DNA of 64,000 nt from Rhinopithecus roxellana (taxonomy: Eukaryota > Chordata > Mammalia > Primates > Cercopithecidae): assembly GCF_007565055.1 (NCBI RefSeq), contig NC_044553.1:98989858-99053857 (forward strand), given 5' to 3'. Of the stretch, positions 33,256 to 46,351 are shown one piece after another. Positions within the stretch are counted from its first letter, which is position 1. Each line of letters opens with the position of its first letter. The position numbers and the translations under genes were made by a program. The notes beneath the pieces are model-generated. The model had not been told where the DNA came from and did no database searches. It saw only the letters and a program-made list of their open reading frames with translations.

Positions 33256-36200
33256 AGTACATGTGCAGGATGTGCAGGTTTGTTACATAGGTAAACATGT
33301 GCTATGGTGATTTGATGCACAGATCAACCCATCACCTAGGTATTAAACCCAGCATCCACTAGTTATTCTTTTTGATGCTCTTCCTCCCCCACCAAAAAGG
33401 CTCCAGTATGTGGTGTCCCCTCACCAGGTGTCCATGTGTTCTCATCACTCAGCTCCCCCTTATAAATGAGAACATGCGGTGTTTGGTTTTCCATTCCTGC
33501 ATTCTTTTGCTGAGGATAATAGCTTCCAGCTCCATCCATGTCCCTGCAAAGAACATTATCTCATTCCTTTTTATGCTGCATAATGTTCCATGGTGTATAT
33601 GCATCACATTTTCTTTATCCAGTCTATCATTGATGGGCATTTGGGTTGATTTCACATCTTTGTTATTAAGAATAGTGCTGCAATGAACATATGCGTGCAT
33701 GTATCTTTATAACAGAATAATTTATATTCTTTTAGGTATATACCCAGTAATAGGATTGCTGGGTTTAATGATATTTCTTCTTCTAGATACTTGAGGAATC
33801 ACCACACTGTCTTCCACAATGGTTGAACTAATTTACATTGCCGCCAACCATATATAACTGTTCCTTGTTCTGCTCAACATTGCCAACATCTGTTGTCTCC
33901 TGACTTATTCATAATTGCCATTCTCACTGGCATGAGATGATATCTCATTTTGGTCTTGATTTGCATTTCTCTAGTGATAGTGAGGTTGAACTTTTCTTTT
34001 ATATGTTTGTTGGCTGTATGAATGTCTTCTTTTGAGAAGTGTCTGTTCACATCCTTTGCTCATATTTTAATGGGGCTCTTTCTTTTTTTCCTGTAAATTT
34101 GGTTAAGTTCATTGTAGACTCTGGATATTAGACCCTTGTCAGATGGATAGATTGCCAAAATTTTCTCCCATTCTGTAGGTTGCCTGTTCACTCTGATGAT
34201 AATAATTTATTTTGCTTTGCAGAAACTCTTGAATTAGATCCCATTTGTCATTTTGTGCTTTTGTCGCAATTGCTTTCGGTGTTTTTGTCAGGAAACCTTT
34301 GCCCATGTCTATTCCCTGAATGGTATTACCTAGATGGTATTCTAGGGTTTTTATAGTTTTGAGTTTTACATTTAAGTCTTTAATCCATCTTGAGTTAATT
34401 TTTGTATAAGGTGTAAGGAAGGGCTCCAGTTTCTATTTTCTGGATATGGCTAGACAGCTCTCCCAGCATCATTCATTAAATAGGAAATTTGTTCCCCATT
34501 GCTTGTTTTTGTCAGAAGATCAGATGGTTGCAACGTGGTCCTTTTTCTGAGTTCTCTATTCTGTTTCATTGGTCTACATGTCTATTATTGTACCAGTACC
34601 AAGCTGTTTTTGGTACTGCAGGCTTGTGGTATAGTTTGAAGTTGGGTAGCATGACACCTCCAGCTTTGTTCTTTTTGCTTAAAAGTGTTTTAGCTATATG
34701 GCCTCTTTTTTTTGGTCCCATTTGAATTTTAAAATAGTTTTTTTTCTAATTCTATAAAAAAAAGTCAGTAGTGGTCTAATAGGAAAAACATTAAATCTAT
34801 AAATTACTTTGGGCAGTATGACCATTTTCATAATATTGATTCTTCCCTATTTATGAGCATGGAATATGTTCCCATTTGTTTGTTTCCTCTCTGATTTTCT
34901 TGAGCTGTGGTTTGCAGCTTTCCTTGAAGAAGTTATTCACTTCCCTTGTTAGCTATATTCCTAGGTATTTTATTCTCTTTGAAGCAAATGTGAATGGGAG
35001 TTCATTCATTATTTGGCTCTCTGCATACCTGTTGTTGGTGTATAGGAATGCTAGCAATTTTTGCACATTGATTTTGTATCCTGAAACTTTGCTGAAGTTG
35101 TATATTAGCTTAAGAAGCTTTTGCGCTGAGATGATGGGGTTTTCTAGATATAGAATCATGTCATCTGCAAACAGAGGCAATTTGACTTCCTCTCTTCCTA
35201 TTTGAATATGCTTTATTTCTTTTTCTTGCCTGATTGCCCTGGACAGGACTGCCAATACTATGTTTAATAGGAGTGGTGAGAGAGGCTATCCTTGTCTTGT
35301 GCCAGTTTCCAAAGGGAATGCTTCCAGCTTTCACTCATTCAGTATATTGGCTGTGGGTTTGTCATCACTGGCACTTATTATTTTGAGGTATGTTCCTTAA
35401 ATACCTAATTTATCAAGAGTTTTTAACATGAAGCGTTATTGCATTTTATCAAAGGCCTTTTTGGTGTCTATTGACATAATCATGTGGTTTTTGTCTTTAG
35501 TTCTGTTTATGTGATGAATTACATTTATTGATTTGCATGTATTAAATCAACCTTACATCCCAGGAGTGAAGCTGACTTGATTGTGGTGGATAAACCTTTT
35601 GATGTGCTGCTGGATTCGGTTTGCTAGTATTTTATTGAGGATTTTTGCATCGATGTTCATCAGGGACACTGGCCTGAAGTTTTCTTTTTTTATTGTATCT
35701 CTGCCAGGTTTTAGTATCAGGATGATGCTGGTCTCATAAAATGAGTTAGGGAGGAGTCTCTCCTTTTCAATTGTTTAGAATAGTTTCAGTAGAAATGGTA
35801 CCAGCTCCTCTTTGATAAAAGCAGCGGTCGCATTTCTAGTTTCTGACAAAACAGACTTTAACCCAAAGAGATTAAAGTAAAAAAAAAAAAAAAAAAAAAA
35901 GAGAGAGAGAGTGAAGAAGAAGGGCCTTACATAATGGTAAAGGATTTAATTCAACAAGAAGAACTAACATTTCCTAAATATATATGTGTTTAATATAGGA
36001 GCACCCAGATTCATAAAGAAAGTTCTTAGAGACTTACAAAGAGACTTATACTCTCACACAATAATAGTGGGAGACCTTAACACCCTGCTGACAATATTAG
36101 ACAGGTAATCAAGACAGAAAATTAACAAAGATATTCAGGATCTGATCTCAGCTCTGTATCAAGTGGAGCTGATAGACTTCTACTGAACCCTCCACCCAGA

Positions 36201-37098
36201 TACAACAGAATATACATTCTTCTCATCACCACATGACACTTATTCTAAAATTGATCACATAAGTAGAAGTAAAACACTCCTCAGCAAATCAAAAGAACTG
36301 AAATCATAACAGTTTCTCAGATCACAGCACAATCAAATTAGAACTCAGGATTAAGAAACACACCCAAAGCCGCACAACTACATGGAACTTGAACAACCAG
36401 CTCCTGACTCCTGGGTAAATAATGAAATTAAGGCAGACCCTCTTTGAAACTCATGAGAATAAAGAGACAACATACCAAAATCTCTGGGATACAGCTAATG
36501 CAGTGTTAAGAGGGAAATTTATAGCACTAAATGCCCACATCAACAAGCTAGAAATATCTTACATCGACAATCTAACATCACTGCTAAAAGAACTAGAGAA
36601 TCAAGAGAAAGCAAACCCCAAAGCTAGCAGAAGGAAGAAATAACCAAGATCAGAGAAGACCTGAAGGAGATAGAGACACACACACAAAAACCTTCAAAGA
36701 ATCTATGAATCAAGGAGCTGGGTTTTTTTGAAAAATTAATAAAATAGACCACTAGCTAGACTAATACAGAAGAGAGAAGAATCAAATAGACACAATCAGA
36801 AATGATAAGGTTGATATCACCACTGATCCCACAGAAATATAACCATCAGAGAATATTATAAACACCTATATGCAAATAAACTAGAAAATCAAGAAGAAAT
36901 TGATAAATTCCTGGATGCATACACCCTCCCAAGACTGAACCAGGAAGAAACTGAATCCCTAAATAGACCAATAACTAGTTCTAAAACTGAGGCAATAATA
37001 AATAGCCCACCAACCCCCCCAAAAAAGCCTAGGATTACACAGATTTACTGCCAAATTCTACCAGAGGTACAAAGAGGAGCTGGTATCCTATCTACTAA
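33256..37098 (-). mobile_element. L1PA/L1PB insertion, antisense, with inverted 5' half (twin priming)
   Basis: 3' part antisense (33256-35814): 3'UTR, ORF2 C-terminus, RT. 5' part inverted to sense (35815-37098): EN domain and EN-RT linker. At 35814 the antisense part stops at (reverse complement) AGGAGCTGGTACCATTTCTA, and the far end of the sense part reads AGAGGAGCTGGTATCC (37074-37089). The two ends therefore meet at the same ORF2 point, with about 13-16 bases present twice. RT motif FADD is still readable in antisense near 35155-35168. An A-run plus GA-run (35880-35910) expands the EN coding region. The 3' end has no A tail and no TSD was found, so an end may have been lost. Confidence 0.92.
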
Positions 37099-37181
37099 AT
37101 CTCTCCAATATATGTATTTAAAACAATCTGCATATAAATGGACCTGCACATTTCAAGCCATGTTGTTCAGGGTCAGCTGTA
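37099..37181 (-). mobile_element. Tigger-type DNA transposon terminus
   Basis: Reverse complement reads CAGCTGACCCTGAACAACAT .. GTGCAGGTCCATTTATATGC .. AATACATATATTGGAGAG. This matches the terminal inverted repeat and subterminal part of a pogo/Tigger element ('cagttgacccttgaacaacatgggtttgaactg'). The TIR ends at 37179 and is followed by TA, the expected target. The other end is missing, cut by the L1. Confidence 0.75.
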
Positions 37182-38529
37182 CTTTTTTATATCCATAGAA
37201 ATACCATATATTTTGTTGCATTTGAATTCTACTTTAAAAGACTTGCTTATTTCTTCTTTAATTTTTAGTTACCTGAGTGACCAGATTATGATGAACCTTT
37301 TATTCCTTCAGATTCTTGGAAATATTCCCGTGCATAGTAAAAGTACAATCAAATTTTAAGTGAGTTGAAATATTAATGCTGAAAATGTTGCTAAACCATC
37401 TTTTATGTCATCATTAGGATGATCTTCTAACTGAATAATCACCTGGAGCAATGAAAGATATCCAAAATTTAATCATGTATTAATTTAAAAATTAGCGTGG
37501 TTCTAAAAATAAGAAAATACGAAAGACTTCAGCAAGTATAAATGTCTATAGAGTTTGCTGGAAAATACATTTCCATATTTTGAGAGTCAAAGAAACAAAA
37601 GACCCTAAGTCCTGTGAAAAACTGACATGATCTATGAGTAGACAAAAATTACATAATTAATCTACAGTTTGCATGAAAATAGGTGACCACCCCCATGTGG
37701 AAGCTACTTTAAAGAATGACTTCAATAAGAATCCTGTTTTCATACTTGATATCTTAACATTTTCTCCAGAAAATTGAGTCTATGCTAAATTATATGGGCA
37801 AAATAATGTAACCATTTCTTTTAAGCATCTGTCAACCAAGAAAAACTTATAATTATAAATTAAAATTAATTTATATTTATGTATAATTAAGTATAAAATA
37901 TTTACAGAGTTAAAACAATAATATATTAAAACATGTATACATATTTTTGTTCATTTTTAATGTTCAAGGAATTTTTGAAAATTAGAGTAAACTTTAATTA
38001 TGCTAATTTAAAATGTATACTTGAATAAATGCTTCACATGTGTGATTTAAGTTGAAACAGAACCAATTTTATCTATTACAATATTAAGTGAATATAAATT
38101 TTACTATAAGTTTTATATGTTAGGTTTATAAGAATTATTTAGTTTATTAAAGAGTTTATCAATCAGAAAATTAAAATATTTAAAGGAAAATAAAATATAT
38201 CACATTTATACATGATATTTAAGTTATTCAAAATTCTAAAGAACAAATACTAAGTCTCTTAATGGGGCCAAACATTACTCAACCACCTTTGGCAGTGATT
38301 AAAACAGTATGTTGCTTTTTAGAATCAGGATAAAAAAAATTTTCAAACTTAAAGCTTAAGAGCTAGGTTTTTGTTTAGAACTTTAATAATTAAATTTTAA
38401 GTTATGAAAACAAAATCAATTTCTGAATTATTTACATGTAAAAACCACCCTCAAGGACACACGCATAACATACACAAACACACACACAGTCTCGCTATTA
38501 ATATTTCATTAAAGATATGTAAATGCAGT
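37182..38529. other. No gene seen; AT-rich
   Basis: No repeat family recognised apart from short AT-rich runs and a CA-rich patch at 38456-38490. Confidence 0.5.
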
Positions 38530-38625
38530 CCACTAAAGATGAGAAGATTTACTCAAGGTCACAGATTTATTCAGTGTCGAAGTTATATGTGAAACTTAGA
38601 TCTCTGGAAGTCTACATCAGTGCTC
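38530..38625 (+). mobile_element. MIR SINE core fragment, sense
   Basis: ACTCAAGGTCACAGATTTAT followed by a CTGGAAGTCTACATCAGTGC block matches MIR 'gcccaaggtcacacagctagtaagtggcagag .. gactccaaagcccatgctct'. Confidence 0.65.
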
Positions 38626-41600
38626 TAGTGAACTAATTTCAGCAAAGTCTAAGTAACAAGTACAGCAATTTTAATGAGCTACTTCATAAATTATAACAAT
38701 GTCTCTAAATGAAGTTATAGAATAAGGATTTAAAATTATATAATATATGCTTAACTCTCTAAACAAACACCTCCTTAACTTCCATGCATGACAACTGTTC
38801 TTGTCTTGCTTCAAATAAGGGAACCAGTTATTAAGGAAAAAAAAGCAGTCATTATATTAAGAACAATTTTTTAGAACAAGAGGCACCAGTTGAACAAATT
38901 ATTTATTTAACAATTAAACAACTTAGAGCTACACCATAAAAAATGGACAAGATGACAGAAGCAGTTCACCTGAAGGGAAGCAGACTGCCTGCAAGTGCTT
39001 GAAAATTAATTTCAAGGAGCCTCTGTTTTCTACATACACAAAGCTCAGAGTTAAAGAAAACAGTTTATTCTAGAAGATAGATACTTTATATTAGATACAG
39101 AAAGAAATATATATATATAATATAATGCTTACTATAAGTGTGATTAATAAAATTACTATTGTTAAAGATCATAAAAGTTTCATCACAGGGATTTTTAACA
39201 GGAAAACAATCATCTATTTTGGAAACTGAAGGTAAAACTTTATTTGCCTATATAAAAGTGAGCTGCCTAACATTTCATATCAGAGTGAAATCTCTTCTGC
39301 CCAAAAGAAATAGGATACAGAAGAACTTTTAAAACTCACCAAAGCTTACAAAGGATGTTAATTATTACATAGAGATTAATAGGAATGGCATGAGAAATGG
39401 AACATTTTTATTTTAATCAATGTAAATTGATACTATTGAATAAAAGAGAACTGAGATCTTATATATGACAGGTAAAATGAACACAGTTTTTACTTATATA
39501 CTTGCTTATTAAATGCATAACTTATATTTTTCTTACTTTAATAATTTAAATGGTCTCTCATTAGTTATTTATATTTTTTGACAGGATGAACAGGCCCCAC
39601 TGCTGAGAAAACCAATGAGTATCTAGATACTTTTGCTTTACGCATTTGAAAAATATCTTGCAAATAATTTTAGATTTGTGATCTCATTCCATTGTGTATT
39701 TAGTTTTTCATTTCCACTGACATGGCTTTTTATCATAATTCCATTCAATAATGTCACACTTTGGAAGGCAGAAGTTTCCCTGTGGTCTGCCATCTTTAAT
39801 ACCTCATAGGACCTATTCAGGGATAACCTACTAATTGTGCAGAGAATGTTTATGCTCAGTGAGTTCCTCCAAGTGCAGTCATTCAGAGCACTAAATACTT
39901 TGGGTGATTATCATGAATAGACTTGCTTCAAAAAAATGAAAGACTATCATCTTTCAGGTGAGTAGACACTAGTCTAGTATAGTCTAGTATACGCGTATAC
40001 TAGAATTTTGTTTGCTTGTCTATTTGGCAATGTATATATGCAGCTTAAAAATATGACATGGACTAAGTGTTAACTCTAACCTATGAGTAATTAAATACCA
40101 AATATTTCAAAAAATTAGAAATAACCAATTTATAACACTTGAATAATTGCACCATTTACAAATTATCTGTCAGTCTTCACACTCCTGCCAGTTATCAAAA
40201 TTCAAAGTACATGAACTAAAAATCTTTCTGATTATCTGGTGAAGTTAAAATGCTACAAATATCGATCTATAGAATGACTTCTATCCAGAGCTGCAAGAAT
40301 GTTTAAGTCTCTCCTCTTTCCATCATAAAGTTGCCTATTTAACAGTTGATAACTCTTGAATGCAGTGTTGAGTCTCGATTTCTGTCTGCCTGCAATCAGA
40401 GTGTACCACAGGGTAGCCTGGTAAAAAAAATCCTTTTGTGGCTCATTTTCTTTTCTCTCTGACTTTTATTACATCGTTTGCTACTAATAGTCTTGGTTTC
40501 TTCGTCTATTTTTCTCTGAATTATGCTTGTATCTCATTAAGCAGCAGCTGGGAGCCTATGAGTAACAAAACGGACTATTATACCAGCAGAACAAAGTTAT
40601 CTCTTTCAAAAATGCTGCTTTTGACTCTAGAAAATGGCAAATAAATGCCACAGATATTCAAATCTTATGTAGAATTCAATATAGACTGTCTATCTATTCA
40701 AATCTGAAGTGTTTTCAATGAAGTGTATCAGCAATATCAAATGTAAAACCCTCTGGAAGTTTTGATCACTCAATAAATATTTCCTTTTTATGAGGCATGG
40801 TCTTAATTCTAAGCTAGAAGAAACAACAAGCAAAAGCATACACATGAAATGAAGAGGATTATGGAGCAATATTGGTAGGAGGAAACAAAAATGCATTCAT
40901 TAGAGATGTTAAACCGGAGAGGTTTATATCAAGTTGCTTATTAAACAACACTCAGCTCTTCTCATTTTATGTGCAGTTGGTTAGGCCATTAAAACCGAGT
41001 AAAGCACAAGCCTACATTTCCTATGTTAAGAAATATCAAACAGTTAGTAAAAAAATAAATAAATAAATAAGATCATGATTGTTTCAAACCAAGAAGTTAT
41101 AAGAAGACAAAAAAGCTGCCCTGAAAAGAACATTCATTTCATACAAAATCCCTATTCTTTCTCATGAGTGTGGATTTCACAATCTGCTGTCATAGTTTCA
41201 TGTCTTTTGTTCAGTTTCTGTTTTATTAATATGCATATGCACTGTCTTCAAAACTAGATTGTAAGCTTTTTGAGGGATTGTAGAGCCAACTACAGATTTG
41301 AATTTAATTTTATTTTTTCCCCAAGATGTAGTCAAAGACATGTAGAAGTAACATTTTTGAATTTAAAAAGTTCCTGCATATTAAATAGTGAATTGTTCTA
41401 AAGTACACATTTTAGAAACACATTTTGTATACAGGCCAAATAACAATTTCCAGATGTGCCAGCTTCTAAGACTCCCAAAATAGTGGGAATTAGATTATGT
41501 TAACTTCTACTGGTACATTTTGTTCTTCTATACTTTTGTAACTACACTCCTCATAATATATTGTCAGAAATTACATTTTAAAAACCAATTATTTTAAATT

Positions 41601-43510
41601 ATTTACTGCATAGCAAAATAGCTCTGAGCAAGTATAATATTTATAACTGATACAATTTGTTCAAGAAGGAATGGCATGTTTTTCCTATCACCACCAAGAG
41701 GGCTCTTGGAAAGCCCTTATCACCTCTTGTTCTAAACAAAGGACACAGAGAGGTTCAAACAAGTGGCTGGACTATAAGATCACCAGCAATTTTCCTAAGG
41801 GGAAATAAAACTAGCGTTTTAGCTTGCCATCCACTTAGCAGAAATAGTCGTCTACATAACATGATATTTCTAAACAATCAATTGTTTTATATACTGCTTA
41901 TTTCGTGTAAACTTATTCTGTTGAACATTTATAGGCATTTTGAACAAGAACTATCACAATCCACACGTCAGACTTGACAATATTCACAAAATTAGCCTGC
42001 TTCCTCTCATTCACTTCCATTAGATTAAAATTAAGAAAAACATAAGAAAATGGAAACAAAATCAAGCACTTTCATGGTAATCCTTAGAAATATTACTTAA
42101 AACAAATGTTTCTTAATTTACACTATTTCTCATGATGTAATCATGAAATGTATCAGATTTGAGAGGCATTGCTTTCTTGCCCTTTCTTGCCTTACAAAAT
42201 ACATTATATTTTCTGTATTTCCTATTACCTACACATACACGTTCCATCAGAACTGACTTTCTGTAGCTCTCTGTTTCAGAAAGTATCACGACCCCAGTGG
42301 AATGTGCAACAGAGTAAAGTGTTTCTCAAGAGGGCGGAACCCAGGGCATTCAAAATTTGGCATCTTCGAAATGTCTAAAGGCAGACATTCTCTTCTCATT
42401 CATTAACATTCTATCATCATAACTACTGAATGACTAGCAGTGTTATTTTCCAAAACTCATTATATAAAAAAGCCAGATTTTCTCAGGCATGGCAATTAAG
42501 TGAGACTACATTAGCACATAAACCTAATGCACAAACTGGCATGTTCATGTGGATCTCCAAATAGCATCTACACCTGTTTCTCAGTGTGTGAAATAATTAC
42601 CTTTGCTTCCAACTCATTTTAATTTAGAAGAAGTCTCACGAAGTAATTTATTTTCTTTGAAAAAGTTCTAGATTATCAAGGCACTGACTTCCATTGAATA
42701 CATCAGATGTGTTTGATTTTTAAAACAAGATCTTCAATGTAATTGAAATCTCACTGGCTTCTAGACCAGGGAGGAAATGCAGAGACAGGAGGAATATGGA
42801 GAAGGAGATAATATTTTACTTAAAGAGAGGATTTCCAAAACTATGTCAAAAAGCTTTCCAAGAAAATGGATGTGAATTTACTGCCTGAATGAGTCTAACC
42901 TCACCCATCACCTTCCAGTGAATGATAGATCATTCAATGCATGGTGTTTGCTTTTTCTATGTTCCCATATTTGACACTTAAAGGAGACAGAAAAAACACA
43001 GAAACCCTTCAAAGGCTAACCTTTCACTACAGCAATTGCTTCTGAAATATATGTGAGTGACAGAAAGAAAGCTTAGAAGACCACTTTCTGAAAAATGTGT
43101 GGCATTTGATAAAGAAACCAGATCATAAGGTGCTTCACTTCCTTCAGATAAATTCTAAATCATTGGTGTCATCTATACAACACATTGAATTAAGTAACAC
43201 AATTACATCTTAAAAGTATTCTACAACAGGGATCAGTTTTTTAAAAATGGCTGTAGGAAGTTATTCTGCATTAGTAAAATGCCCAAATAAATGCCAATGC
43301 AATGGAAACATAAACTCTATGGAATTGCCACAAGTGATTTTTTTAAAGATACAATGGTGGCTTCATAAATATGCGTGTTACTATAAGAATTTGACCTTTA
43401 ATATTTTTAAGTCTGCAGTTTAGTTTCTATTATAAATGGTTCCAATGGTGCTTTTCTCAGTAGTCAAATTTTCTTCAGACTTTTAAAAAAATTCATAAAT
43501 TCATGAATTT
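38626..43510. other. No gene seen; 4.9 kb almost free of recognisable repeats
   Basis: Contains (AAAT)n at 41049-41070, an AT run at 39108-39122, and the palindrome listed separately. Frames of 60-106 codons (e.g. 41657-41977) show no known domain. An L2-like TAGATTGTAAGCTTTTTGAG occurs at 41256-41275, too short to call. Confidence 0.5.
39971..40004. repeat. 10-bp direct repeat leading into a 22-bp perfect palindrome
   Basis: AGTCTAGTAT occurs twice in tandem (39971-39990). The second copy forms the left half of a perfect palindrome spanning 39983-40004, centred on ACGCGT (MluI-like core). Confidence 0.95.
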
Positions 43511-43847
43511 TCTTTTTTTATTTTTAAAATAAATGTTTATATTTGAGGTACACAACATGATCTTATAGGATACATGCAGATAAGAATGGTTAATATAGTG
43601 AAGCAGGTTAACATATGTACCATCTCACATAATTATTTGTGTGACAAGAGTAGCTAAAATCTACTTCTTTAACAAAAATCCCCAATACAGTGCAATTTCA
43701 TTAACTTTAGTACTTATGCTATACATTAGATGTCTACATTTGTTCATTCTCTGTATCTGCTAATTTATATCCTTTGACATCTCTCCAGTTCCTCTCCTTC
43801 CTATACCCTCCCATGGTAACAACCTTTTTTATCTGTTATTGCGTATT

Positions 43848-44166
43848 TGAGCTGTTTTTTTTTTTTTTTGAGACAGAGTTTCGCTCTGTAGCCCAGGCTG
43901 GCGCGCAGTGGCCGGATCTCAGCTCACTATAAGCTCCGCCTCCTGGGTTTACGCCATTCTCCTGCCTCAGCCTCCCGAGTAGCTGGGACTGCAGGCGCCC
44001 ACCACCTCGCCTGGCTAGTTTTTTGTATTTTTTTAGTAGAGACGGGGTTTCACCGTGTTAGCCAGGATGGTCTCGATCTCTGACCTTCGTGATCCGCCCC
44101 TCTCGGCCTCCCAAAGTGCTGGGATTACAGGCTTGAGCCACCGCGCCCGGCCTGAGCTGTTTTTTT
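43848..44166 (-). mobile_element. Young AluY (AluYRa-like), antisense, with TSD
   Basis: Full-length Alu at about 43862-44152, very close to consensus. Carries CGATCTCTGACCTTCGTGAT, the antisense variant GTGGCCGGATCTCAGCTCAC and an end GGCTTGAGCCACCGCGCCCG, which I associate with the Old World monkey AluYR lineage. A 14-bp perfect TSD, TGAGCTGTTTTTTT, lies at 43848-43861 and 44153-44166. It sits in the 3'UTR of L1M copy A. Confidence 0.95.
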
Positions 44167-44778
44167 AATACCAAACATACATGAGATCATACAACACTAT
44201 TTTTATCTGTATCTGGCTTATTTCATGTAGCATAATGTCCTCCAGGTCCATCCATGTTGTGGCAAATGTTCATTGTTCAGGAGCATGTTGTTTAATTTAA
44301 TAAATATATACATTCTCTAAAGTTCCTCCTGTTATTAAGTTTTATTCCATTCTGGTCAAAAAAGATACTTGATATAATTTCACTGTTTTTAAATTTGTTA
44401 GGACTTGTTTTGAAATCTCAGTTTTAGTCTATTCTGGACAATGTTCCATGTGCTGTTAAGAAAAATGTGTATTGTGCACCTGTTGAATAGAATCTTCTGT
44501 AAACATCTGTTAAATCTTTTTGGTATAGAGTGTGGTTTAATGCCAGTGTTTCTTTGTTGATTTTCTGTCTCGATCAAAATGATGTATTGAAGTTCATTGC
44601 TTTTATTGCATGGCAAGCGATCTCTCCCTTTAGGTCTATTAATATTTATTACATATACTTTATATATTTGGGTGTTCCAATTTTGGATTCATATTATTTT
44701 ATTCTCTTGCTGTATTGACTCCTTTATCATTACATAATGGCCTTCTTTGTCTTTTCTATCATTCTTAACAATGTCTAT

Positions 44779-44832
44779 TTTTAATAAGTATAACTATTAC
44801 TTGTGGTTTAATAAGTATAACTATTACTTTTT
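44779..44832. repeat. 27-bp tandem duplication in L1M copy A
   Basis: TTAATAAGTATAACTATTAC occurs at 44781 and again at 44808, period 27, with a TTGTGG linker in the first copy. It lies in the decayed endonuclease region. Confidence 0.9.
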
Positions 44833-45762
44833 GCTATTCTTTTTTGGTTTCCATGAACACAGAATATATTTTTCATCTCTTCATTTTCAGTCAATGTGCA
44901 TCTTTATAAATGAAGTGAGTTACTTGTACACAACATGTAGTTGGTTCTAGTTTTTTCATCCAGTCAGTCACTCTGTCTTATAATTGTATAATTGAATCCA
45001 TTTAAATGTAAGGTTATTATTGATAGTTAAGGGTTTCCTATGGCCTTTTTGTTACTTATTTTCTGGTTGATTTGTAGCTGCTTCTTTTTCTTTTTTTCCC
45101 TCATTTACAGTCTTTCTTTGTGGCTATTGCCCCAGGAACATTTTTTTATCCTATGCTATTTATTTTTAGAGTATCTATTATAGGTTTTTGCTTTGTGGTT
45201 ACCATGACGCTTACCAAGAAAACATTTTATAGTTACAGCAGGTTATTTTAAACAGATAATAACTTAAAATTGTGAAGAAAATGAAGGTAACAAAAAAAGA
45301 CTCTACACTTTAACACTATCCCACCTCCACATTTTGATGTTTGGTGTTTCAATTTAAACTTTTTACAATGCCTATCTCTTAATTATTGTTGTTATTATTG
45401 TTTTTAAAGGTTTGTCTTTTAGTCTTTATACTTAATATTCAAGTGGTTTACTTACCACAATTACAGTATTAGAGTATTTTGAATTTTTTTCTTTTATTTG
45501 TGAGTTTAGTATCTTCAGATGTTTTCTTGTTACACATTAGCATCAATTTCTTTCAGACTGAGCAACTGTCTGTAGCATTTTTTTGAAAGACAATTTTGGT
45601 TTTAATTCCTTCAGCTTTTGTATGTCTGAGAATGTCTTTATCTCACCTTTGTAGTTGAAGGACAGCTTTACTGAAACAGTATTATGGGTTGACAGATTTT
45701 TTTTTTCCTACAGCACTTTGAATATAGCATACAACTCTTTCTTGGTCCTGCAAGAACCTGTT

Positions 45763-46351
45763 AAGAAATCCAGCCATCCCACTACTGGGTATATACCCAA
45801 AGGATTATAAATTATTCTACTACAAAGACACATGTACACGTATGTTTATTGTGGCACTATTCACAATAGCAAAGACTTGGAATCAACCCAAATGTCCATC
45901 TGTGACAGACTGGATTAAGAAAATGTGGCACATATACACCATGGAATACTATGCAGCCATAAAAATGGATGAGTTTGCGTCCTTTGTAGGGACATGGATG
46001 CAGCTGGAAACCATCATTCTTAGCAAACTATCACAAGAACAGAAAACCAAACACCGCATGTTCTCACTCATAGGTGGGAACTGAACAATGAGATCACTTG
46101 GACTCGGGAAGGGGAACATCACGCACTGGGGCCTATCATGGGGAGGGGGGAGGGGGGAGGAGGGAGGGATTGCATTGGGGAGTTATACATGATATAAATG
46201 ATGAATTGATGGGTGCTGACGAGTTGATGGGTGCAGCACACCAACATGGCATAAGTATACATATGTAACAAACCTGCACGTTATGCACATGTACCCTAGA
46301 ACTTAAAGTATAATAAATAAAATAAAAATAAAAATAAAAAAAAAAGAAATC
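45763..46351 (+). mobile_element. Young Old World monkey-type L1 3' end, sense, with TSD
   Basis: 573-bp 5'-truncated L1 (45771-46343). It has an intact ORF2 C-terminal frame from 45842 to 46084 (ending ..KTKHRMFSLIGGN stop), a G-rich 3'UTR and the duplicated motif GATGGGTGCTGACGAGTTGA. It ends ACTTAAAGTATAATAAATAA plus an A-rich tail. TSD AAGAAATC at 45763-45770 and 46344-46351. Same 3'UTR type as the copy at 10985-11780, so both probably derive from the same recent lineage. Inserted in L1M copy A. Confidence 0.95.

Noticed and set aside
45842..46084. Clean 80-codon frame with stop, as a small gene
   Set aside because: It is the intact final part of ORF2 in a recent 5'-truncated L1.
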